This document shows positions 43,709 to 55,500 of a stretch of DNA of 64,000 bases, piece after piece; positions within the stretch are counted from its first letter, which is position 1, and the number at the start of each line of letters is the position of its first letter. The notes beneath the pieces were generated by a model that ran no database searches, had not been told where the DNA came from, and saw nothing but the letters and a program-made list of their open reading frames with translations. Source of the DNA: Rhododendron vialii (taxonomy: Eukaryota > Streptophyta > Magnoliopsida > Ericales > Ericaceae); assembly GCF_030253575.1 (NCBI RefSeq), contig NC_080560.1, positions 41,773,001 to 41,837,000 on the forward strand. The letters are read 5' to 3'. The position numbers were made by a program, and so were the translations under genes.

Positions 43709-44146
43709 GGGCATCCGCACCAGCCTCTTTATATTTTGGATCAATTTACACCTTAAAAAGTCACTTTATTACTTTAGCTACCCATTTTTAAAATAACTAC
43801 TGCATCAGATTCTTTACTCTCATTCTCCTCTCAATAAATAATCAAACCCATCTCAATTAAATACTCTCCATTGCCTCGGAGAGGGAAACAAAAGCAAGAA
43901 AAGGTGCAAAAATCAGAAGAGGTGGACTGGTGGAGTACAGAAAGAGGGATTGGGAAACAATATAAAAGTGGGAAGCCAGTGAACAGTTCCTCGGCTGTCC
44001 AACCGAGCAACTGTAGCAATGTTAGAGTTTTTTAAAAGTAGAGAGGAAAGAAGAGAGACTGATGCAAGGGTTTTTGGGTGTTTTTTTTTCTTTTGGCTCT
44101 TTAATTTAGTTTGAAGAGGGAAGTAAAGAGAGAGGTGTGGATGCTC
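43709..44146. mobile_element. MITE with GGGCATCCGCACC ends
   Basis: The left end GGGCATCCGCACCAGCCTCT and right end AGAGGTGTGGATGCTC are inverted. TA is next to both ends. The interior is AT-rich with GAGAGG arms. A Harbinger or hAT-type relation is likely but unproven. Confidence 0.6.
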
Positions 44147-44404
44147 TAAAACCTAAATGTACCCTTCACTCAACAAATCCTTCAAGGTTAAGCTTTATTA
44201 TGGACTAGAATTGAGTATTGGACTATTATTTCTCTTCAAGAAAAAATTTGGGAGCTCGAGAAAGATAGATTTGTGCGTACATGAGACTTACGTATATTAA
44301 TGGGCTTCACACATTAATTTTGTTAATTAAAGCGCTAATATTACCCAGCTCGCCGGTGTTGAATTTTGCTTAATTTTGTTTTCTTCACCGGGTATAGCTT
44401 TTTG

Positions 44405-45104
44405 GGATTCAGATCCTCTCCACACCTCACTCTCCACACATCTTCCACACCTTTTCTTACCAAGCTGACAGCACATTAATGAAATCAACAAACGGTTCAG
44501 ATCAAGCCACCAATTCAGATTTCAAATCTTATAATTGGACGACGTCGTTTTTGCTCTTTACTCCAAACGGTAAATTAACTCCCCGTTTACTTCCAACCAT
44601 CACTCTCGTCAAAGAGTACGCAGATCAAAATCAAAAGAAGAACAGAGATGCTCTCTAGCTAGAGATGATCTTCACTGCTACATGGTCCGCCCAATCGATC
44701 CGGCGACTCCAACGATTCTCGGTTCTTCATCTCCACTGTGTAATTTATTGATGCCTCTATGGTCTGTAGTTGATTTAGTTTTATTTTCCCTAAGAAGAAT
44801 AGGGTTTTGTTGATTTGGTTTCGTTTTGATTTCTGGTAAATGGAGTAAATGTTTTGATTCTCCTCCATGTAACCGAGGAGCAGGATGTGTTCCGAAATTA
44901 CACTTGATGTTGATGAATTTTTACATTGGATGGCTGATCAATTAACTGGGGATTTGAGAATCCATTAATGTATGTATTTTTTCCTTGGAAAAAAATTTCT
45001 TCGAGGATGGTGTTTGTCCTGCTCAAATCTAGGTCTAGGGAGGTCAAAAAAAACGAAAATGGAAGATAAATGAGAACGTGAGAATGTAAAATCAGATAAA
45101 GTGC

Positions 45105-45163
<59 letters not shown>

Positions 45164-45441
45164 TGCGGATGGAGAAGGAGAGAGAAGAGAGAGAAAGGTG
45201 GGTTTTGGGGGAAGAAATTGGGATTTAATTTAACGCCTGGAGCTTCTAAACGGAGAAAATGGGGAAGTTAATCCACTGTTTGGAGAAAAGAGAAAAAACG
45301 ACGTCGCCCAACAATGGCATTTGAAAGTTGAATTGATGGTTTGATCTGAACCGTCCGTTGATTTCATTAATGTACTGTCAGCTTGGGAAGAAAAGGTGTG
45401 GAAGATGTGGGGAGAGCGAGGTGTGGAGAGGATCTGAATCC
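44405..45441. mobile_element. Non-autonomous Mutator-like element, 1037 bp
   Basis: Long inverted ends of about 190 bp (44405 to about 44600, and about 45245 to 45441) start GGATTCAGATCCTCTCCACA. They are flanked by a perfect 9-bp duplication, AGCTTTTTG (44396-44404 and 45442-45450). The terminal repeats show about a dozen or more differences, so this copy seems older than the 4.4-kb element and is not closely related to it. No transposase. Between the TIRs, the minus strand has a coding-like start, MKNRESLESPDRLGGPCSSE, near 44730-44660, plus a (GA)n tract at 45109-45158. It may be a Pack-MULE with a captured gene piece. Confidence 0.88.
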
Positions 45442-45450
45442 AGCTTTTTG

Positions 45451-46392
45451 TTGTCCTTTTCAAACTCTTATTGGTTTTAAATACTAGTATATTGGAGCCC
45501 TACGTCATGAATAATAGACATAGGTGTATTATCTCTAATCCATATTTTAACCAACCTAGTTGTAGAATCTAGCTACTAATATATCTCAATGTTACCAAAA
45601 GAATTATTATAATTATTATTGGACGGAGCCCTATTGCATGAATAATACTTTGTGCATGTTTTTGGCGGGTATTAATTATCAAAACACGTCCTGGACCGTC
45701 ATTTTTCCGCCCAAATATGAACCAATTATTTGGCCTGCCTGTAATTTATCAATCTAGTTATAGAGTTTTGCTACTATTATCTCAAGGCATATCACAATGT
45801 CACTAAATAAATAGTACTCCACTGAGTTTAAAACTACTAGTACTACTATTTGTGCCAAATGAGCTGGCCCATGAATTGGACAAAGACATTTCCAGGTCAC
45901 CTTCAAGGGCCCTGATGTGATCACTAACTGGCCACACTGCTCAGAGCAAGTGTTCGTTTTATTGAACGAGACAGCCAGAGCATGAAGCTCATGCTTTCAA
46001 AAAAATTGAAAAGGAAACCTATCCTTTTGTTTAAAATTGAATATACATTCAGATTATTTCTTTTTGCATCACATAAGTGAACTTATTAGGAAAACTATTA
46101 TGACAAAAATAATTTTTCCAAGGGAACGCTAATTGCAAGTGGAGTGGAATCCAATTGGTGCCGCCCTAATACTCTCATGCATATGGACAACATTCGATTT
46201 CCGCAAGCATCCACGCACAACTGACCCCATGCCAATCATAGCATCTTTACCATGAATAACCTACGTGCATGTTAGGATAAGGAGACAAGGAAAAAAATCG
46301 CATTAGTGTGAAAGCAACCACTTACAACTGGCTCCCTTGCATTGAAACACTCAATCCTTTTGGTTTGGAATTCGACTCCTACTTACATGCTA
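45451..46392. other. Gene-free AT-rich stretch
   Basis: No gene. Two diverged copies of a phrase around CCATATTTTAACCAACCTAGTTGTAGAATCT (about 45540) and TAATTTATCAATCTAGTTATAGAGTTTTGCTAC (about 45740) show a local duplication of about 200 bp. Confidence 0.35.
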
Positions 46393-46627
46393 CTTTCTCC
46401 GTCCCAAATTGGATGTCAATTTTTGATATCTGTGCCAATTCAGTTCATTATATTTTTTAATATGGATCTCAAAAAATATGCAATATGGATCTTGTTTGAT
46501 AGTTCTCGATTAATTCTATTTTACAAAGTTTTCAAACTCATAAAAAACATTATAGATTAAAAGATATAAGCGATGAAAAAAACACGAATTTCAAAAATTG
46601 TACTAATGTTTTTTGGGATGGACGGAG
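46393..46627. mobile_element. Stowaway-like MITE
   Basis: Begins CTTTCTCCGTCCCAAATTGG and ends ...TTGGGATGGACGGAG, with TA on both sides. 235 bp, more diverged ends than 31855-32126. Confidence 0.8.
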
Positions 46628-46741
46628 TATTAATTTTCGTGTTGGGTTAGTTCATACGAGGGTTTTTCCTTACTTTAATTGAGCATACTGCGAACAATGA
46701 AATTAATTTCTAAATTGTTCGAATTTTGAATTTCGAGACCA

Positions 46742-46926
46742 AAAATTGTGATATAACTGTAAACCAAAAGCAAGGACGGATCCTTCAAATCCTTTTCAGA
46801 CATTATAACAAGCATTTGGCCCTGCATCACATGCAAAATTGTGATACAACTGTAAACCAAAAGCAAGGACGGATCCTTCAAATCCTTTTCAGACATTATA
46901 ACAAGCATCTGAGGCATCACATGCTG
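46742..46926 (+). repeat. 93-bp tandem duplication
   Basis: Two nearly identical copies (46742-46834, 46835-46926) contain AAACCAAAAGCAAGGACGGA and AACAAGCAT. They differ by only a few bases, so the duplication is recent. Confidence 0.92.
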
Positions 46927-47151
46927 GTGGGCACACAAACTCTACGCCTACTACTCCTTTTCACCCCTTCGCCACTGCACTCAATTTCATTGTCCAAAAC
47001 ACTTTTGAACGATCCGAATTTTAAAAAACTCTTCCCTGAATGAGTTTTTTTAAAAGTCTGAACCATTAATTGCTGAGATGGACGATGAAATTAGGGGAGC
47101 GGTGAAAGCAAGCAGTACCTTAGACGAGTGCTCATGCCAGTGAGAAGCATC

Positions 47152-47229
47152 AGGGGCGTAGCACCACTGGGTAGATAAAGGTCCTACTTAAGGGGCGTAG
47201 CACCGCTGGGTAGATAAAGGTCCTACTCA
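47152..47229 (+). repeat. 39-bp tandem duplication
   Basis: AGGGGCGTAGCACC...GGGTAGATAAAGGTCCTACT is present twice in a row with one or two differences. Confidence 0.9.
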
Positions 47230-47279
47230 ATGCAAGGGACAAGTTTTTTCAACGGAACTTGGTAGGATACATGACACGG

Positions 47280-47390
47280 GATACATGAAAGTGTTTATAA
47301 AAGAGAATGGACGGCTCAATCTAAATCGTTCATTCTCTTTCCTGGACAGATAGAGCCGTCCATTCTCTTTCATAGACACTTTCATGTATC
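47280..47390. repeat. 111-bp hairpin with 38-bp near-perfect arms
   Basis: Arms 47280-47317 and 47353-47390 pair with two mismatches (GATACATGAAAGTGT...GAATGGACGGCTC). The 35-base loop contains CATTCTCTTTCCTGG, a further partial copy. Could be a short foldback MITE or a hairpin RNA source. Confidence 0.7.
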
Positions 47391-47747
47391 ATAACATTTC
47401 GGTTTTTCAACTTCTACTCCATGATTCCCTGCAGCCTTTTCAAATTGCCTTAATTATTTGTTCCAACTCTGTACGCTGAACTCACTGTGGCTTTTCACAC
47501 TAGTATGGGAAAAAATCCTCAAAATAGGCATATTTTGAAATTTTTTCCACATTTGATCCCATGTGTATTCAAACAAACAGACCAAGTATGTCTCTAAACG
47601 GTTGATCCCCCCAAAGTCATTCAACTTTTAAGAATACAAAACATGTGTTTGATTCTACATCAAGACGAATATCATTCAGTTCTCCCAAAGCTAAATTACC
47701 TTGCCGACACATCCATGTATTATTCCTGCTGAGCTCACAATTATTTG

Positions 47748-47751
<4 letters not shown>

Positions 47752-47785
<34 letters not shown>
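47752..47785 (+). repeat. (GA)n microsatellite downstream of MFP2
   Basis: Pure GA run about 40-70 bp beyond the MFP2 stop codon; on the gene's strand a CT run in the 3' UTR. Confidence 0.9.
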
Positions 47786-47788
<3 letters not shown>

Positions 47789-47821
47789 AAATCCGGTGAT
47801 GATGCATCCAGAAGATTAAAC

Positions 47822-50800
47822 CTATAGGCGAGATTTTGCTTGTTCCACCGAAGAACTCTGCAAAGGTCACGTCCACATATTTATTAGCAAAGTAGACACA
47901 ATAGTCATCTAGTTGAAGTTACTCCCAGTGTCCCAAAATGATAGCCCATTATGAACAATTTTTGAACTTACAAAAAAAAAAAAAATTGAAAAATTATGCA
48001 CAAAAGTGCTTTATTTTTATCAGAAAAAACAGTACAACTTTTTATGATGAACTAAAGTTGTGGGAGGGAGGGAGAACACTGGTAAACTAAACGAACCCTT
48101 AACTACTTAAGTACACAAATAAGTCCTGAAAATCTCACCAGTGGAGCCCCCTTGGCAGCTCTTTCAGCCAAGAATGAGCATGGCTTGAAGAACGCTGCTC
48201 CGTACATGTTCGACCATTCTTCCAATCTCGAACAGATATATTTTGATCCTAAAGAGTCCGCCCAGAACAGGATCCCTCCCCTGATCAAAGATAACACAAA
48301 GTTATATGAGCAACTCAAACAAGCTCCAACCAAGCTCTGATTGCATCACCAAGATGGATAACACAATTTGAGTATTCATATCTGGAGACCCAAAAGGAAA
48401 ATGGAACTGGTCTCTATACATAACTAATACTCATCATACATAGATTCCATGTGCACGAATTGGTACTGTGGAGAAGTTATCGACAATACTTACAAAAAGT
48501 GATCCACATTTGGTATACCCAAATTTTTTCTAAAACAATTAAAAAAAATATTTGTTGGAAATGAAGGATTGTGTAAAATGAATTGAGCTTTTAGGAACTA
48601 GGGATGGAAAAAGGAGAATTGTGATTGTAGGGAATGCATATCAGGCGGATGAAACCACAAACCTGTACGGTGGGAACCCCATGCCCATTACAGCAGCAAT
48701 GTCGAGATCTGCTGCTTTGACTGCAATTCCTTCAGCAAAGACTCGGCAGGCCTCATTCACCACAGGGAAGAATGTCATCTCCACAATGTCCTTGTCAGAT
48801 AACTTCATCATCTGTATCCAAGTTCAACCCCGCCACATTAGAGAAGCATCTCACAGAATCCACAAACATAAACATAGGTAATCTCCTGCGGGAATTCTAA
48901 AAATCAAAGTAGACACCTTGTCGTCCAATAACTAAGATGTTGCCATAATGTACTTCGTATAGTTGATTGTCGGGCTCTGTTTACACCTACACTTTAGTTT
49001 TGGATTCTTTTGAGGCCTTTGATTAGGTTTTTGTTGTATAGATGACAAAGGTTTTATCTAAAAGAGTTGCACCGCTTTCATGCCTCTTTCTGTATGCAAT
49101 ACGCCATGCTTACAGAGTTACAGGAGTTAGGTCAGCGGTAGAGAGTTCCGCTCTTGCAATTAGATCGTTGCTGTTACAGATTAACCCATCCTATAATGAG
49201 TTTCTGGGTTTTATTCAGGCTTTTGGATAGGTTTTTGATGTCTAGGTGAATCAGTGAGATATTGTCAATGATTACACACTTTCACGCATTTCGTGCCTCC
49301 TTTTTTTTTTTTCTTCAAATTACAATGACTCCATGGGGTTTTAGCAAAAAGACAAAAAGAAAGGCTTTTTTAGACGTGCCTAACGAAGCTGTGGTACACT
49401 ATTGTGGTATAAGATCTCATTGCACAACCCACACCTAGGTAATGCAGATACTCCCAAGTATTCTCCTAGCAAAGAACGACAAAAGTAGAGAGAGAGAGAG
49501 AGAGAGACCTTAGGATCAACATTGACACCAGAAATCTCCCTCGCCTTCTGAATATACTTTTTCAATTCAGGATCAGGATTCGCCTTGCGTTTGTCGTCAT
49601 AAACATAGAACCCTTTGCGAGTAGTTTCACCTGAAATAATTGCCATAGGAGTTCATGATGCTGGTTCATTTTTTAAATAGCAGCCACAAAAGAACAAAAT
49701 TCTACCTGCTCTCTTATCCTCCTGCATGAGTGGGATTAGCATTGATTTATAGGTTCTCTCTGGAAAATTTTCGACAAACTGCGAACCAGTAGCAATCGCA
49801 ACCCCAAAACCAACCAGATCACATAATCTGCACGTAGAAGCAAAAATTACAAAACCATGACTTTTAAATATCATTCTTATTCAAAAAATAATTAAAAAAG
49901 CAGTTATGAGATCAAAATAACAGACAACAGTAATATAGAATATACCTAAATGGGCCCATAGGCATTCCAAATTTGGTGATTGCCTTGTCAATCTGATAGA
50001 CATCTGCACCACGTTCAACAAGCAAAAAGGCAGCTTGTGTGTAAGGGAAGAACATTCTGTTAACAGCAAATCCAGTGCAATTTCCAACCACAACTGGTGT
50101 TTTCTTTATCTTTTTCCCAACATCTAGTAAGTCAACAATTACTTGTGGAGATGTCTTCTCCGTACGAACAATTTCCAAAAGTGGCATGACATGAGCTGGA
50201 CTGCACCACCAGCAAAACCAATTTTTGAATCATGAAAGATATAATCGTCAAGACACTCAGATATGTATTCCAGGCAACAGCTTATTTACGTTAATTTATG
50301 TGGATTCTGTGAGATGCTTCTTTAATACCTGAAGAAATGGGCCCCAATAATCCGGTCATGGGATTTGGTCTTCTCCCCAATCAAGTTCAAGTCAATTGTG
50401 GAAGTATTACTCGCAAGAATGCAGTGAGGAGGACAATACTTTTCAAGATCAGCAAAAATTTGCTGCTTTAGTGAGACATTTTCAATAACAGCCTGTTTGA
50501 AGCACCAAGGAAATGAAACTTTTGAGACTTGACAACAACATAGACACAAAATAACGATGAACCATGTTACTACCTCTATGACCATGTCAACATCTCTAAA
50601 GCTTTCATAGTCAAGGACACCCTTGAGAAGGGAAAAGGTTTTCTCAAACTTCTCTTGAGTCATATTCCCTTTCTTCATGCGGCTTTGCAAATTTGCTGAA
50701 TGGAACGACTATTTAGATTTCGGAAACCATATAAACAAAAGAATCTGAGAAGAACTAATGCAAAAGTTTAAGTTCATAAATCACAAAAGGTCTCACCTCT

Positions 50801-52488
50801 GACTCTACCTACACCAGCCTGTAGGAACTTGTCATTCACTTCTTTCAAGATCACAGGATAGTTACTGAGAATCAATGCTGTTGCTATCCCAGAGCCCATC
50901 AATCCTCCACCAAGAATAGCAACCTTATTTATTCGCCTTGGAACCAGACCACGGTCAGTGATCCCAGGTACCTGTTCTTTATTCCAATCAAAAGGTCTTA
51001 GAACCTCAGGTAATGCTAAAATAAAGACAAACCTCAAAAATATACCAGGGTTAAGAGCTGATATATCTGGGTTATAATCCAAACTAACATTTTTATGCAA
51101 CACAACTAAACACTCTTTTCATTAGTCCTAATCATTGTTGTCAAGGGCGAAAGGCGCAAAGTTTTGTTGGGCCTGAGGCGAGAGGTGCAAGGTGAGGCGC
51201 GCGCCTTTTTGAAGAGAGGCGCACCTATGCGACAAAATACTTATTTCTGAAATAATTGTGTTATGTGCACTTTTTTTTGAAAAAAGCTCACTTTTTCATG
51301 CGCAAAGCGCGCTTTTTTGTGCCTTGTCACTTTTCTCGCCTTCTTGTTTTTTTGCTCGCCTTTTTCAAGTCGCCTCGCCTGGGGTCAGCAAGGCGCTGGG
51401 GGTGCGCCTCGCCTCGCCTTGGGCCTAGGCGCACCTTTGACAACTATGGTCCTTACTACAGTGACCAATTCTCCAAGCTTCGTGCTCATGTAGACCTGGT
51501 TATGAGCTTCTAAACATTTTAGAATCATAAACCTGACCAGAGACTCAGAATCAAGTTGGAATCAATATATGTGAAACTGAAAAACCAAAAGTACAAATTA
51601 AAACAGCTCAAGCAGCAGAACACTAAGAAATAGCTGCCTGCCTCACATTGTTATAACAGAGTCAAATGGACACATTTCTCTAGAATTTATATTTCTCAAA
51701 CTTCTAAAAGTAAATCTGGTTCAAAGTTATCCCAAGCTAAGAAATAACTCAAGAATTTAAACTGCAGAGACCAAAGTTGATATTTTTTTAATATGGAGTA
51801 GAAAATTACTTTCAAATTTCAATATGCATCCACATACAATGTTTCACCGACAGGAGAGTTAAAGAAACTAAATTTTTATACCTCCTTGCTAGCAAGGACA
51901 AGGAAGTTATTATCCTCCACAAAACATAAACAGGTTGCTCGGCTCCTTGCCATAAGCCAGATATACAGTGGCAACATTGTAACAGTTTTACTTCAACTTA
52001 CCCTTGAGGTTCCACGTTGAGCAAAGAAGATGTGGACCAAGCTCTTGCAAGTATCTGAATGCAATAATTCTTGGAAGTCTTCAGCTTCCTGCCAACACCA
52101 CACAAGGAGTCATATCCTAAAGAACATGAAATCAACTTTTTGATGGAGGTGAAATAGAGTAGGGGACAGATCAGAACCTTCCAAAGCCCAGCACGGGGCC
52201 CAGAAACTATACCAGCTTCAATGACGTCAATGCAAACTATTGGATGCTTTAGGTTGGGAGCTTGTTTCCGGGTCTGAGCTCTCGCAAACTTAAAGATCTC
52301 CTTTGCTTCACCAAGGGGTTCTATTTTGTCAGTCTTGTATAAGCTAGCAACCCACGGTCTTCTACGCTCAAAAATATCGAGGGCCCACCGACGAGCAGTG
52401 CTTACCAACTCTTCTGGTGATACTATTGCGTCTACTAATCCTAAACTCAGAGCCTCCTCCCCTTTAACCGGCTTTGACATCTATTGGG

Positions 52489-52537
<49 letters not shown>

Positions 52538-55500
52538 AAATTAGTACAATGTATTTATATACGTTGGGAGATGATGTAAGGCAAGCCACATCATACCAGC
52601 ATCATTTCAAGGGATTTAGAGAGGCCAACAAGGCGTGGAAGCCGCTGCGTACCTGAAACAATTCTAGAAGCATGAGTTGACTTATAGGCAAGGGGAAAAA
52701 AAGAGTACAATGACACTTCCAATGCATCACAACAAAGCAATCATGTTATTCACAAGTTAGCAGAAAAATCATCAATTCTGACTACCATCAGTAATTAGGA
52801 CCTCAGATTAGGATAATCCCAGCACGCTTTGAAAACGAATGAGCACAGAAACAACTACCAGAGATAAATTACACTGTTTATCTGCTTTCCATGACGTGAT
52901 CCATGAGTAGTTCACATGATATCATTGTTTGTGACTAAATTGCATGCGCTGTCTTCAGCATGTACGTGTATTTGTACTTGGTAGAATCTGACTGCTTAGT
53001 GCTTACTGTTAGAGCTTGTCCTGCATTGGTCAAGTACAACGTCCAAAACTAGTATACTAGCTTGGGCGGCCTCTCCTCTCAATGCCATTTGGTTTTCGGA
53101 GGCTTTTCGACCAGACTCTCTTGATTGGTTGCCCCATTATTTGTGCCTTAAGCGCACCTTGTTTCGTTGTTCGTGGAGATCCCTATGATATGGATCATTT
53201 GTTTACCTCTCCACGTGCGGCTCAGGAGCCACACGTGCGGGGGAGTGTTAGAGCTTGTCCCACATTTTTAATTACAACCTCAAAAACTAGTTTATGAGGT
53301 TTTGAGTTAGATGCTTTACCACTTACATAAAGAGTGATTCAGAAATTTCACAAAATAAAATTTCATTCTCCTCCTCCAGTTTATCTAGATTACTGCAGTC
53401 ACCAATCCTAGCAGAAGTGAGTAGACAACTATTTACTGCCAGGTATAAATACAGCCAACAGAGGAGTACTTGCTTACACAATTGTTGCTAAACCCTGTAG
53501 CCCAAAGACAGTATTTAATTATTTTCTTTATAGCAGCCCTCCCACGAGCTATCGCTCTCGTTGGATTGGCATGTTTTGCCAATAACACTCTAAAAGTTTA
53601 TCTCCTTGGCTATATCTGTTTACTCCAGTCCTTTGTCGATAAAATCCATCCCATGCCCCCCTTCCAGTAGACGGTAAATAAAACCAAACCAAACCTTAAG
53701 TCCCACAAATAAAACAACTACAATCGGCAAAACTTTCCATCTTCATTTTTTTTGCCAAAACTGGATTCCTATGCTGGCTATGCACCATAAATTTTCCAAA
53801 CACATGCTACAAAGGGAAACTTCTAATTATTTGAATCGGATCTGAAGTCAATGAACATTCATGGAACTAACATCCATTCCAGCCTCGTGTTCTAATAAAA
53901 AAGACTGGAAGGTACCATGATTTTATTTGAACGAAGAATTATACCTCCAAATCCAGGAATTAACCCAAGCTGAAGTTCAGGCAAACCTAGTTGGGCTCTA
54001 GAAGTAGATATGCGTGCATGGCAAACCTGCAGAGCAAAACAACAAATATTTTTACATGAATCTAAGTGAACAGTCTCTGTCCAATACATGAAGGTTAGCA
54101 TACAAACGCACCATTGCAACCTCCAATCCTCCACCCAAGGCGAGGCCATCAATAGCAGCAACTGAAGGTTTTTTAGCAGCTGGGAGAAAGAGAAGCCATG
54201 AAATTAAGTAACAGTAACATATAAGACCTCATAAAACATTGATTGAGAGAGAGAGAGGGAGGGAGGGAGGGGGGGGGGGGGGGGGGGGGAGAAGAAATAT
54301 AAACCAAACCTATACCTTCCACAGTGTCAGTAAGAATCTCTACTGATATAAGACCAGGTTTTGGTGGTGGAACTGTCAAGAAAACATAACTTCAGTTCTA
54401 GCAAATATGAGGTGCGCCCAAGAATATGAGATGTATAAAACAACAATACACGTACCTTTCCCTGCTTGGAATCCACCAAAAGCGGTTATATCAAAACCAC
54501 CAGAAAACTTCCCCTTTGCACCTGTTTCAAGTAATAAACACATGAATGATTAGCTACATAACTCATACTTCCCAATGCTTAAAAAGTGGTAAGCCACGTG
54601 CCCGGCATGTTTACCGGTAACAACAATTGCCTTCACATCATCTCTTCTTAAGGCTTGATCATAACTCTCTTTCAAGCTTTGAAGCACTGATAAATAGAAA
54701 GGAAAGGCAGAGAAAGGAGTTATACCAAAAACTCAAAATAAACAAAAATAAATAAAATCCAACATTTATTTATTGGACAAATAGAAAGAAAGGCATCATA
54801 AATTGACAAAAATAAATAAGGATAACTAGGAAAGGTCCTTGTGAGTTGCCCAAGAGCATAGGCAGTCAGTCGCTGTATACATGTGGATATCAGACAAGGC
54901 AAGAAATAAAATTATGTACGCACTTATATATTGATAAGGTTCTGAAGAACCTGAACATAGGTTTGAATACAGTCTATTTATTTCAAAAGAAGGCATGGCA
55001 TGATGGAAAAACAACAAGATAACGAATGTGCATACATATATTGACAAAATCCAGCCAGAACTCCCAAGGGCAAAAACAAGCCTTGTGGGACTAGTTTATG
55101 TGCAATAAGACTCAAAATGAAGGCACAGCTTGAAAACACAAAGTGAAATAAACAATGGAGTTTACTAGTGTGAACACCTCTATCGCATCTCTATTATGCC
55201 CTACATACCAGGATGGAGTGAAGTGGACAAGTGGACTTCAAAGTTCCTAAAAAATACATTAGTACTCTAAATTTACTGCACAACGGTGTATGTAGGTCCG
55301 CTACCCTTAAAGTTAAAATCCTATATCCGTCTCTGCCTAAGCCAAGTCATCATCCATTTTGTCACTTCATTTGATTCTAAATGATAAGGCAAACTCTGAA
55401 AATATCCATTGATCAATACAACAATTTTCTAATCTCTCTCCCGGTGTGTGTGTGTACACAAATATCATTCCCCCACCAACAATTTCCTAGCGTTGCTCGA

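Noticed and set aside
48621-48881. Plus-strand frame over MFP2 exon 16
   Set aside because: Antisense to a well-supported exon.
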